From a virus: 64,000 nt of DNA. The stretch lies in IMG/VR virus record IMGVR_UViG_3300049845_000291, positions 1 through 64,000 of that record; one strand, 5' to 3'. Below, in pieces: positions 51,107 through 57,667 of the stretch. Below the pieces are notes generated by a model that made no database searches, was not told the DNA's origin, and saw only the letters and a list, made by a program, of their open reading frames with translations. Numbering within the stretch: the stretch's first letter is position 1; every line of letters starts with the position of its first letter. The position numbers were made by a program, and so were the translations under genes.

Positions 51107-52126
51107 TCAGTGACGACCGATCTTGGCAAGCTCTAGCTGGAGCTTGGATTGCAGCGAGATGCCTTCGGCGGTCTTGATTGGGCTTGGGCGCGTCCGGTTC
51201 TTCATCAACGTCCAGACGGTGTAAGGCAACCCGAAGAGCTGCACGCTCTTGTTGATGTCGCTGGCTCGAGGATCAACGAACGTGATCTCCCAGCCGTGTT
51301 TCAACGCGATCTCTCCAAGCAACCCACCATTTGAATCTCGATCAATGACCACGACTTTAGTGCGACGGCAGCGATCAAGCACCTCAAGCTTTGCATCGTT
51401 GATCTCAGAACCAAGCAGTGCGACGCCCCGCACAGGGGCCGCGTCGGTAATCCCTTCAGTCACGAACAGCGGCTGATCAAGATCCTGCCAAAGGTGATCG
51501 TACCCCCAGAGCACCGCCGCTCGAGGTGCTGTGCACGAGATGTACCGTGGTTTGGAGTCCTTCACCGTTCGTGCTTGCCAGAAGATGACCTTGCCTGCGC
51601 GCATGCAGGGGATGATCACGCGGTTCAGGAACTTAGGATCGGTGCTGAAGTGCGCGTTCAGTTCCAACGGATCAAGCCGACGACTGAACAGGTACTCGAT
51701 CAAGGGGATCTGCAAGTCCTCACGGAACTCACTGCCCAGCGGATATGAACTTGGTGGAAGGTCGACATCAGGTGTGAACAACGAGACCGGCGGCTTCAGG
51801 GTTTCAAGCGTGATCTCTTTAGGCTGGTTCGCCTTGTTGAAGAACGCGGTACCAACAAGCTCGTCGAGCTTTGCACCTGGAACCCCATGTGCCTCTAGGA
51901 TTCGTCGGGCGCTCTTTGAGATTGAGGTGCTGCCTTCCTCATGCAGGAACTTGGCCTTGCAGTTGAAGCAGTGAAAACCGACGGTTGAACCATCGAACTT
52001 GAACCCGGCACGCTCACTGTGGTCATTACAGACCTGACACCGAAGGGCGCGAAAGCCAGTAGCCGATTCGCGCCCTAGGTGAACGTGCTCTTCAACGAGC
52101 TCCCTAAGCGTCAGCGGTTTGACCAT
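51107..52126 (-). CDS. 61: DNA primase, gp61-like (zinc finger plus Toprim)
   Basis: 339 aa from ATG 52126 (AAGGG upstream); the frame extends to 52240, but this would overlap the neighbouring gene by over 130 bases. Zinc ribbon: 'CQVC' (~30-33) and 'CFNC' (~53-56). Toprim-type core: 'LFVTEGITDA' (~220-229, catalytic Glu) and 'VVVIDRDSNG' (~257-266, the D-x-D metal pair). It makes RNA primers on the lagging strand together with the gp41 helicase. C-terminal part ('NRTRPSPIKTAEGI') is typical of such phage primases. Confident of role. Confidence 0.87.
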   Translation of the reverse strand: MVKPLTLRELVEEHVHLGRESATGFRALRCQVCNDHSERAGFKFDGSTVGFHCFNCKAKFLHEEGSTSISKSARRILEAHGVPGAKLDELVGTAFFNKANQPKEITLETLKPPVSLFTPDVDLPPSSYPLGSEFREDLQIPLIEYLFSRRLDPLELNAHFSTDPKFLNRVIIPCMRAGKVIFWQARTVKDSKPRYISCTAPRAAVLWGYDHLWQDLDQPLFVTEGITDAAPVRGVALLGSEINDAKLEVLDRCRRTKVVVIDRDSNGGLLGEIALKHGWEITFVDPRASDINKSVQLFGLPYTVWTLMKNRTRPSPIKTAEGISLQSKLQLELAKIGRH

Positions 52127-52355
52127 CTGGCCCTTGAATGTCGTACCGTCCGCCGCACTTGCCGCAGTAGAACCAGGTCCAACCAAACCCGTTGTCGTGG
52201 AACTTGCCACCGCTGTGACCTTCTTTGGCGCAGCGTTCACGGATCTCTTTCAAGGCTGGGTAGTACACGGTGCGGTCGTACTCGCCCATGGCGTGCTTCA
52301 TGAACTCGCGGCGTGCGGCCTCAACTCGGCCACGATCTTCCCAGACAGTGCTCAT
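52104..52355 (-). CDS. Small zinc-ribbon-like protein
   Basis: 83 aa, ATGA overlap with the previous gene. Starts MSTVWEDRGRVEAARREF and is helical and charged. Near the end 'GWTWFYCGKCGGRYDIQG' has a C-x-x-C pair; His48 and His53 ('GHSGGKFHD') could complete a metal site. No family recognised. It overlaps the primase gene by 23 bases and is presumably made at the same time. Confidence 0.55.
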   Translation of the reverse strand: MSTVWEDRGRVEAARREFMKHAMGEYDRTVYYPALKEIRERCAKEGHSGGKFHDNGFGWTWFYCGKCGGRYDIQGPDGQTADA

Positions 52356-52489
52356 GAGGCGTACGACATGAAGAGCAACACCAGTGCCCCTGCAAGGTAT
52401 GGGCTTGGGTTGACGCTGAAGAACATCGCCCCGATCACGGCAATCAGGATCATCACCAGCCCACCGATCTTAAGGCGATCTTTGTTCAT
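52352..52489 (-). CDS. Tiny membrane protein
   Basis: 45 aa from ATG 52489 (GAGG four bases upstream); ATG 52498 is another possible start. Two hydrophobic segments, 'IGGLVMILIAVIGAMFFSV' (~8-26) and 'YLAGALVLLFMSYAS' (~31-45), with a turn NPSP between. No family recognised; small early membrane proteins of this kind often modify the host envelope or metabolism. TACAAT lies seven bases before the start. ATGA overlap with the next gene. Confidence 0.5.
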   Translation of the reverse strand: MNKDRLKIGGLVMILIAVIGAMFFSVNPSPYLAGALVLLFMSYAS

Positions 52490-52490
52490 A

Positions 52491-52512
52491 CGCCTCATTG
52501 TAACGTCAGGCG
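52491..52512 (-). promoter_or_regulatory. TACAAT box in a small hairpin before the membrane protein gene
   Basis: CGCCT-GACGTTACAATG-AGGCG on the - strand: 5-bp arms round a CGTTACAAT box, with the ribosome-binding site AGGCG in the 3' arm. Same layout as at 51063-51089, weaker stem. Confidence 0.4.
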
Positions 52513-52555
52513 ACGACAGGGCACCTCGGCTCTTGGGCTGATGAGCCAAACACAA

Positions 52556-52575
52556 AGGGGACCCGAAGGTCCCCT
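52556..52575 (-). terminator. Intrinsic terminator after the 83-aa gene
   Basis: AGGGGACC-TTCG-GGTCCCCT then TTGTGTTT on the - strand; 8-bp stem with UUCG loop. Confidence 0.85.
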
Positions 52576-52597
52576 GCGTTGTTCTGGTGTCACGAGC

Positions 52598-52849
52598 CTA
52601 GGTCTGTTGGCTACCTGCTCGCTTCTCCTTGTAGAATGCGATCGCCGCACGCATCAGCGGCTCGGTCACCGTGAGGTGCTCGGGCATGTGTGCACGCTGG
52701 TACAGCGCGTGCCACTGCGGCTTGCCCTTGAGCTTGATCTGCGCGACTTGCCAGAAGTCCTTGCCGTCCCTGGTCTCGTGACCCTGGCGTCGGCAGAACT
52801 CGAGGAAAGCCTCGAGGTCGTTCTTATGCAGCAGGCTTCTTGACGCCAC
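52598..52849 (-). CDS. Unrecognised small basic protein
   Basis: 83 aa from GTG 52849, chosen because AGGAG lies seven bases upstream; a longer frame to 53017 runs antiphase through the neighbouring gene. 'LHKNDLEAFLEFCRRQGHETRDGKDFWQVAQIKLKGKPQWHALYQR' suggests helix, then strand-helix. No membrane part. No family known. Ends 22 bases before a terminator. Confidence 0.58.
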   Translation of the reverse strand: MASRSLLHKNDLEAFLEFCRRQGHETRDGKDFWQVAQIKLKGKPQWHALYQRAHMPEHLTVTEPLMRAAIAFYKEKRAGSQQT

Positions 52850-53204
52850 GGGCTCTCCTGTTTCCGTCTGCCCAGCACTCACGCGCCCGTTGAAGGGTTC
52901 GGTCCAGCACGCCAGCTTCGGTGCCTGTGCGGTACACACGACTGGCCTTGAACAGGCAACCTGAGCGTCCGGTGCGGGGGTTGTTGAAGACCAGCAGGAC
53001 GCGAATCGCATCCGCACCGGCTGGCCGAACGTCGCCGCCGTTCAGCGGCAACGACGTGTAGATCTTGACGAACATCGTCGGGTCCAGGTCGTGCTGTCGC
53101 TGGTACACCAGCTCACCACGAGCCTCTGGATCCGGTTTGAACCCGGCCTGTTCCAGACGCGAGATGAAGCTCTCTCGGCTGACTTCGACGTAGCGTTCGC
53201 TCAT
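52824..53204 (-). CDS. Unrecognised early protein with leaderless-type start
   Basis: 126 aa, ATG 53204, only six bases after a TAGAAT box and without a ribosome-binding site. Contains 'RESFISRLEQAGFKPDPEAR' (helix), 'MFVKIYTSLPLNGGDVRPAG' and 'ADAIRVLLVFNNPRTGRSG' (strands), and a basic end 'RRARGVKKPAA'. Reads like a compact alpha/beta protein. No family recognised. The last 26 bases overlap the next gene. Confidence 0.62.
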   Translation of the reverse strand: MSERYVEVSRESFISRLEQAGFKPDPEARGELVYQRQHDLDPTMFVKIYTSLPLNGGDVRPAGADAIRVLLVFNNPRTGRSGCLFKASRVYRTGTEAGVLDRTLQRARECWADGNRRARGVKKPAA

Positions 53205-53210
53205 GTGGGC

Positions 53211-53257
53211 ATTCTACACCCCAAGTCAGATGAACCTGTAACGGTTACAACTAAATA
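53211..53257. promoter_or_regulatory. Divergent control region with palindrome, early box and late box
   Basis: In order on the + strand: TAGAAT for the - strand gene (53211-53216 reversed), palindrome TGTAACGGTTACA (53237-53249), late box TAAATA (53252-53257) for the + strand gene at 53285. One binding site could influence both directions. Confidence 0.6.
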
Positions 53258-53284
53258 GTCCAAATTCTCTCTTAGAGGCTCCAC

Positions 53285-53797
53285 ATGTCTAATCTTCTCG
53301 TATCCGTCATTGATGATCTCATCCACGATCGCCGTGAACAGGCTCAGGTTACCATCCATGACTATATCTTGGGCAGGATGCAACAGCTTGCTGGATTGAC
53401 AGAAGCCAAAATCAGCCCGATGAATTTCTCGGCTCTCAAGGGTGGTGAGACGCCTGATGAAAAAACAAAAGCTGCTTTGCAGAAGATGTGCGACGCTGCC
53501 GAGAAGAAGATGCTCAAGGATGTTGTTGCAAACCCAGACAACTTTGGCATCGACACGTACGAAACTTCCAAGGCTGAGATTCGTTCAGGAACAAATGTTT
53601 GGGCGCAGTTCGTGACGGTTTATGAGAACGGGTTCAAGATTGCCTTGAACGTTGACACCGATAACATCGGTGGAGACAGCACGAACCACGAGGAACAGTA
53701 CGCCGACGCCTCAGGCAAGATCGTTGCGGAGATGCCCGCATTTGGAAAATTGATCTGTTCCCTCGACGTGCAGAGCGATTTCATGCGTGATGACTGA
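53285..53797 (+). CDS. Lone + strand late gene inside the replication block
   Basis: 170 aa, ATG with AGAGG upstream, 27 nt after a TAAATA box. Residues 1-41 are helical ('VSVIDDLIHDRREQAQVTIH') and end in 'LAGLTEA', an L-x-E cut site of T4-type head protease. The body ('TKAALQKMCDAAEKKMLKDV', 'VWAQFVTVYENGFKIALNVD') is alpha/beta with an acidic end. No family recognised. Flanked on both sides by genes of the opposite strand and separately promoted, it looks like a recently inserted late cassette, perhaps a packaged protein. Confidence 0.65.
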   Translation: MSNLLVSVIDDLIHDRREQAQVTIHDYILGRMQQLAGLTEAKISPMNFSALKGGETPDEKTKAALQKMCDAAEKKMLKDVVANPDNFGIDTYETSKAEIRSGTNVWAQFVTVYENGFKIALNVDTDNIGGDSTNHEEQYADASGKIVAEMPAFGKLICSLDVQSDFMRDD

Positions 53798-53810
53798 CCT
53801 GGCAAGGTGA

Positions 53811-54005
53811 CTACACCGGCTTGAAGTCGAACGGATCGCCGCCCTGTTGCAGGAACTGCAGGAACTGTTGTCCCTCAGCGTACGTCAGTCGGGGCGGGAT
53901 GCAGGCGTACGCTTCGATGTGATGCACCGGAACCCACTGTCCGTCGTTCAGGTACTCGATGCGGTACCACAGCCGGTTTGTCACGAGACGAAAGCGATCA
54001 CCCAA
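53811..54005 (-). CDS. Small unrecognised protein
   Basis: 64 aa from TTG 54005, chosen because GGAG lies seven bases upstream and the longer frame overlaps the previous gene; GTG 53984 is an alternative. 'FRLVTNRLWYRIEYLNDGQWVPVHHIEAYACIP' is a strand-rich pattern, followed by 'TYAEGQQFLQFLQQGGDPFD'. No family known. Last gene of its - strand run before the converging + strand gene. Confidence 0.5.
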   Translation of the reverse strand: MGDRFRLVTNRLWYRIEYLNDGQWVPVHHIEAYACIPPRLTYAEGQQFLQFLQQGGDPFDFKPV

Positions 54006-54267
54006 GGTAGTACTCCAATCCGTAAGCTGACACCGGCCCGGCGTTGATGTACTTCCCATCAACGAGCTGCAGCAATCGCCAGACCTGATCGCGACCGCCG
54101 AAGTAGTACGCCGTCGCTTCCATCCAGGAACCGTGCTCGTTGCTGTACTTGCGCACCAGGTACTGGCGCACCTCTGGCGGTTCGTTGATTGCCGAGCGCC
54201 ACTTTCCAGGATCGAGCGATGGCCGCCAGATTGGGTTATTCAGGAAGCTCATCTGCGGCACAGTCAT
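53998..54267 (-). CDS. Small unrecognised aromatic-rich protein
   Basis: 89 aa from ATG 54267; ATG 54252 is about as likely, as neither has a clear ribosome-binding site. 'FLNNPIWRPSLDPGKWRSAI', 'VRQYLVRKYSNEHGSWMEAT' and 'YYFGGRDQVWRLLQLVDGKY'. Many Trp/Tyr, no membrane segment. Overlaps both neighbours by a few bases, as usual in this operon. No function inferred. Confidence 0.5.
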   Translation of the reverse strand: MTVPQMSFLNNPIWRPSLDPGKWRSAINEPPEVRQYLVRKYSNEHGSWMEATAYYFGGRDQVWRLLQLVDGKYINAGPVSAYGLEYYLG

Positions 54268-54502
54268 CTGGGTTCATCTCGTACTCGTCGAAGTCCGTCG
54301 GGGAGTCCAACAGGTGATCGTTAGGATCTTCCCATGGCTCATTTAGCGTGACCTGGCCAGTCTCAACCAGCGCCATGATGGCGCGTTGGATCTCTTCTGG
54401 CGGCCAGGCGTAGAAGGCCCGCACACGCTCGGTCAGCTCCTCAAGGCTGCACAGCCCTTGGTTGGCCGCCTTGAGGACCAGATCTTCCAGTTCAGCGTCC
54501 AC
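54236..54502 (-). CDS. Small acidic protein, possible winged-helix
   Basis: 88 aa from GTG 54502 (GGAAG upstream, inside the end of the transglycosylase gene). 'DLVLKAANQGLCSLEELTERVRAFYAWPPEEIQRAIMALVETGQVTLNE' reads as three helices and a wing, compatible with a winged-helix fold. The tail is very acidic ('DSPTDFDEYEMNPDDCAADE'). An acidic tail after a DNA-binding-like fold may indicate a host-protein inhibitor or DNA mimic, but this is a guess. Confidence 0.5.
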   Translation of the reverse strand: MDAELEDLVLKAANQGLCSLEELTERVRAFYAWPPEEIQRAIMALVETGQVTLNEPWEDPNDHLLDSPTDFDEYEMNPDDCAADELPE

Positions 54503-55148
54503 TTTGGTTCAGCTTCCAATGTGTGTTGATTCGGCGAACATGCTGCTCAACCCCAATCGCGTAATGATACGAGTCATCGACAGCCTTGACACCGCCGGGC
54601 CCGCGGTTGTACGCGTTCAACAGCTCACGGCCTTGGAAACCGTACTGGCGGGTCAACAACAGCAGGTACTTCGACGTGATCTCGATGTTGAATGCCGGAT
54701 TGAGGATCAGATTCGCCTTGAGCTCGTCGTCGGTCCGAGTCTGGAACTTGTACTTCTGCCAGAGCTCCGGCCAGCGGGCCAGCACATCACGCGCCGCACC
54801 AACCTTGATCTGACCAAGCCCGTAGTACTCGTCACCTCGGTTTCCAGCCACGCGGTATGAGTCCATGCCGCCGGCCTTGGACTCCTGCAGGATGACACCC
54901 TGCACCAGCTCAGGATGACGGTGACCGTCGGCCTTCGCTTGCAGATAGGCCTTGGTGAGCACTTGGTGCTGCTCTTTCGTCAGGCCACGCGGAACCACCA
55001 CGGCCGCCTGGTTTCCCATGCGCGGTCCGACGGGCTTTTCACCGATCACGGTGGTCCCAGTCGGTTGTGGCATCGTTTCGAACAGCTGTGCTGCTCCCAT
55101 CGCCAGCGCGCCTAGCACCGCCAGCATCCCGATCATCACCTTGGTCAT
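54492..55148 (-). CDS. Membrane-anchored lytic transglycosylase (SLT)
   Basis: 218 aa from ATG 55148 (AAGGAG upstream). N-terminal segment 'VMIGMLAVLGALAMGAAQLF' (~4-23) is a signal anchor. The catalytic domain follows at ~70-210: 'QGVILQESKAGG' (catalytic Glu ~86), 'YYGLGQIKVGAARDV' (~105-119) and 'LLNAYNRGPGGVKAV' (the AYN-GPG motif). It would cut peptidoglycan glycan strands in the periplasm. Placement among early/replication genes and away from the lysis cassette is odd; it may prevent superinfection or help remodel the wall rather than lyse. TACAAT lies about 60 bases upstream. Confidence 0.82.
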   Translation of the reverse strand: MTKVMIGMLAVLGALAMGAAQLFETMPQPTGTTVIGEKPVGPRMGNQAAVVVPRGLTKEQHQVLTKAYLQAKADGHRHPELVQGVILQESKAGGMDSYRVAGNRGDEYYGLGQIKVGAARDVLARWPELWQKYKFQTRTDDELKANLILNPAFNIEITSKYLLLLTRQYGFQGRELLNAYNRGPGGVKAVDDSYHYAIGVEQHVRRINTHWKLNQSGR

Positions 55149-55206
55149 GAAGCACTCCTTAGTACTGATGGCGGGTTCACCGCCAAGATTGGTCAGAGCT
55201 CGGTCC

Positions 55207-55212
55207 ATTGTA
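55207..55212 (-). promoter_or_regulatory. Probable sigma70-type -10 box for the transglycosylase gene
   Basis: TTGATACAAT on the - strand, about 58 bases before ATG 55148, just after the terminator at 55235-55262. The leader contains a GGCGG-TGAAC-CCGCC hairpin. Confidence 0.45.
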
Positions 55213-55234
55213 TCAACAAAGTTCACCTGAAAAC

Positions 55235-55262
55235 ACAAAGGGCCGCTCTCGCGGCCCTTTGT
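55235..55262 (-). terminator. Strong intrinsic terminator after the 142-aa gene
   Basis: ACAAAGGGCCGC-GAGA-GCGGCCCTTTGT then GTTTTC on the - strand; 12-bp perfect stem. Confidence 0.9.
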
Positions 55263-55284
55263 TCAGGACGATGAGCCTCAGATC

Positions 55285-55713
55285 TTACATTCTGGGTGGT
55301 TCGCCAGCGACCACGCCACCGCGTGGGTCTGCAAACTCTGCGCCGATCATCTTGTCGTCATCGCCGCCGAGCTCGACCGAAGCCAGCCCGCCGCCGATAA
55401 CAGCGCCCTTCGGGCGCTTGACCTTGACATAGTTCATGTGGAAAAAGTCAAGGGCGTTCATGCCGTTGTTCAAACGACCCTGAGACAGGAGCTCCCAAAG
55501 TGGGTACTTGTCAGCGTGAACTGACGTGATAACCGACTTCAGCCGCTTCTTGTCGATGGGGTGCAGCTTGTCAACTTCAATCCCAAAGAGCGTGCCGTCA
55601 GCTGTTTCCTTGACAATGGCGATCTCCTTCAGGAGGCCATCGTCGTTCCAATCAACCAGCCATACGTGCTTCAGGTCAGTGGGACGCTTCTCAATTTTCG
55701 TTTTTGCAGCCAT
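55285..55713 (-). CDS. Unrecognised late protein in its own transcript
   Basis: 142 aa from ATG 55713 (AAGGAG six bases upstream). 'KHVWLVDWNDDGLLKEIAIV', 'LHPIDKKRLKSVITSVHADK' and 'NALDFFHMNYVKVKRPKGAV', then a Gly/Asp-rich end. A late box lies 85 bases upstream and a strong terminator 23 bases downstream, so it is a one-gene late unit within the early block, probably made in quantity. No family recognised; a virion or packaging accessory role is likelier than replication. Confidence 0.65.
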   Translation of the reverse strand: MAAKTKIEKRPTDLKHVWLVDWNDDGLLKEIAIVKETADGTLFGIEVDKLHPIDKKRLKSVITSVHADKYPLWELLSQGRLNNGMNALDFFHMNYVKVKRPKGAVIGGGLASVELGGDDDKMIGAEFADPRGGVVAGEPPRM

Positions 55714-55798
55714 GATAGACTCCTTCACGGGACATCGTGAACGATTTACCGCTTGAGCACATGCTCTCGCGAACCCTTTGTACGCCGAAGCGTAAGTC

Positions 55799-55804
55799 TA
55801 TTTA
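55799..55804 (-). promoter_or_regulatory. Late promoter TAAATA with long leader
   Basis: ATGTAAATAGACT on the - strand, 85 nt before ATG 55713. The leader (55714-55798) is the longest in the window and holds no gene; I see a possible CTTACGCTTCGGCGTA-type fold. Confidence 0.6.
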
Positions 55805-55817
55805 CATGGCTGGTCGT

Positions 55818-56117
55818 TTAGACCTTGTAGATCTTGACGCGGTACTGGTACGGCTCTCCCTTTTTCAAGGCGTGCTCTTCCTCGAGCTCGATGCAGAACC
55901 CAGCCTGCGATCTCTTCTTGAAGAACCTGAGGACCTTCGCGGCGTGAGTCCAGTTCTCAAGGACGACATGATGAACAAGCTTTGGGGCCTGCGCTAAGAC
56001 CTTGTCGATCTCATCGATGAACTTTCCCTCGGCATCTGGGTCAACGACCTCGACGTCTGGAAATCGAGCATGCAGGGCGTACAGCAGCTCTTGCAGCCGG
56101 CGATGGGAATCACTCAA
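55818..56117 (-). CDS. Unrecognised small protein next to the exonuclease
   Basis: 99 aa, TTG start (GGAGG eight bases upstream) overlapping the exonuclease stop by eight bases. 'RRLQELLYALHARFPDVEVVDPD', 'EIDKVLAQAPKLVHHVVLEN', then 'GFCIELEEEHALKKGEPYQYRVKIYKV', an alpha/beta pattern. No family known. Coupled to the exonuclease, so possibly in DNA metabolism. Confidence 0.55.
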   Translation of the reverse strand: MSDSHRRLQELLYALHARFPDVEVVDPDAEGKFIDEIDKVLAQAPKLVHHVVLENWTHAAKVLRFFKKRSQAGFCIELEEEHALKKGEPYQYRVKIYKV

Positions 56118-57144
56118 AGGACAGCCCTCCGATTGGTTTCGCCGCTGGCTTCTTCTCGAGCTTCACTGGTGGGGCGCTTGGCCGCGTGCCACTAAACATC
56201 GGAACAAAATCGATTGCGCGCTCGGCGATCTGTGCAAGCTTGTACTTCCCAAGGAACTTGTTGAAGTGGAAGAAGTTGAACGTGCCGTGATGCTCACTCT
56301 CGTGCTCGATCACCTCGGTGATGAGCTGGCGGATCCGTTCTGGTTGCGCCGACAGGTTCATTAGCAGGTTGTTCTCTTCGAACATCCTGGCCACGGACAT
56401 CATGCGCTTGTCGCCGGTCTCAGGGTCCATGAACTCCCACTGCGACTCGAGCAGGTTTGACATCGTGAACGCGTCGGCCTTGAGTGGATCGACCTTGTTG
56501 CCGACAACGCCGTACGCCTTGTGCAGCTTGGTGGCGCGAACACGAGGAAAGGCTGGCAGCACGTTGTCGCCTGCATCACCACGCATGCACTTCTCGAACA
56601 TGAAGTACCCAGCGTCGTCAACGCCGCAGACCGCCTCGACGGTGCGTTGCTTTCCGTCGTCCGGATTCAGAAGCTTGATGTTCGGGCTGCCCAGGAGCTG
56701 CACGAAGTCCTTGTCGCCAGACAAGATCACGACCTCATCACCAACCGCACTGAAGTGCTGCGCGTACCCAGCAATCAGGTCATCACCCTCAAGCTCTGGA
56801 TGGACCAGGGTCACGATGTTTGTGTGCTCACGAGCTAGGTCCTCGAAGGCCCGCATGACGTCGAACAGCACGGCCATGCTCGGGTCGGCGGTGCGGTTCC
56901 CTTTGTACAGGCGCTTGCTGTAGCACTCGTCAGACTTGGTGTACTCCTTGCGCCAGTTCTTCTTGCCCTCAAAGACGATGGCCAGACGATCAGGCTGCAC
57001 GTTCATCCAGTGCTTTCGCAGCGACATCAGGGACATGTGCAGCCCGAGCCCCGCGGATTCAGAGGCATCAGCCGGGCCGTACCTCTGCTGGGCGGCCACG
57101 GTTCGCCAGAACAGGTTTGAGACGTCGCAAACAAGTCGTTTCAT
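56110..57144 (-). CDS. rnh: 5'-3' exonuclease / RNase H (FEN family)
   Basis: 344 aa, ATGA-coupled. FEN metal-site motifs in order: 'VCDVSNLFWR' (~5-14, first Asp), 'ELEGDDLIAGYA' (~116-127), 'LSGDKDFVQLL' (~141-151), 'MRGDAGDNV' (~187-195). This matches T4 RNase H (305 aa), which removes RNA primers and adjacent DNA during lagging-strand maturation. After ~300 comes a Pro/Lys linker and the end 'PIGGLSFE', a likely contact peptide for clamp or ssDNA-binding protein. High confidence. Confidence 0.88.
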   Translation of the reverse strand: MKRLVCDVSNLFWRTVAAQQRYGPADASESAGLGLHMSLMSLRKHWMNVQPDRLAIVFEGKKNWRKEYTKSDECYSKRLYKGNRTADPSMAVLFDVMRAFEDLAREHTNIVTLVHPELEGDDLIAGYAQHFSAVGDEVVILSGDKDFVQLLGSPNIKLLNPDDGKQRTVEAVCGVDDAGYFMFEKCMRGDAGDNVLPAFPRVRATKLHKAYGVVGNKVDPLKADAFTMSNLLESQWEFMDPETGDKRMMSVARMFEENNLLMNLSAQPERIRQLITEVIEHESEHHGTFNFFHFNKFLGKYKLAQIAERAIDFVPMFSGTRPSAPPVKLEKKPAAKPIGGLSFE

Positions 57145-57356
57145 AGCTCTTCCAAAATCTCGTCTTGACTGACGCCAAAGGTCAGTCCATCAGTTCGGTC
57201 TTCATGAGAGACCTTGAAGGGCCATTGGCCAGCATCACGGATCTCGCGAACAATCAGACGGTCACCCTTCTTCGCCAAGTACCCGCCTGGGTGACAGTCA
57301 TCGGGACCTTCATACAGGTCCCTCTTCATGATCACCTTAGATCCAACTGCAATCAC
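57141..57356 (-). CDS. Small SH3/KOW-like protein
   Basis: 71 aa, GTG start in a GTGA overlap, ATGA overlap with the exonuclease. 'MIAVGSKVIMKRDLYEG', 'GGYLAKKGDRLIVREI', 'WPFKVSHEDRTDGLTFGVSQDEI' is the strand order of a small SH3-like barrel with the 'G--v-v-r' pattern. Function unknown; members of this kind are common small phage proteins. Confidence 0.6.
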   Translation of the reverse strand: MIAVGSKVIMKRDLYEGPDDCHPGGYLAKKGDRLIVREIRDAGQWPFKVSHEDRTDGLTFGVSQDEILEEL

Positions 57357-57667
57357 AGCAGGTTCCCGAGCAGCCGTTTAGTGGCCTGTACCCCTATCCG
57401 ACGTTCGAACAACTCACGCGCTTCATTGAGCAGCGACTGCCAGTTCTCGAGCCGTGCTCGCTCTGAGCTCGTTGCGCGCAGCGTCGCAATGATCTCTTCA
57501 TTGTACAGATGCTCGAGATCGGTGCGCACCTCATTCAAGAGCTCTTCGACGGCTTTCTTGGAAGCATCGAGCTCGGCCTGATGGTCGGATGAACGCCAAA
57601 GAACCATCATCCAAGGAACAAGCTCCTTGAGACGTGATTCAGCTAGATCGTATCCAGAGTGTGTCAC
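57353..57667 (-). CDS. Helical unrecognised protein
   Basis: 104 aa, GTG start in a GTGA overlap. Nearly all helix with charged heptads ('ELDASKKAVEELLNEVRTDLEHLYNEEIIATL' region, ~31-62), suggesting a coiled coil. Basic C-terminus 'RIGVQATKRLLGNLL'. No family recognised. Tightly packed in the replication operon. Confidence 0.55.
   Translation of the reverse strand: MTHSGYDLAESRLKELVPWMMVLWRSSDHQAELDASKKAVEELLNEVRTDLEHLYNEEIIATLRATSSERARLENWQSLLNEARELFERRIGVQATKRLLGNLL

Noticed and set aside
52127-52240. N-terminal extension of primase by 38 residues
   Set aside because: It is Ala/Thr/Ser-rich, overlaps the neighbouring gene in another frame and adds no primase sequence.
53201-53383. - strand frame of 60 aa over the start of the lone + strand gene
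   Set aside because: It would cross the palindrome and promoters; the + strand gene has late box and ribosome-binding site.
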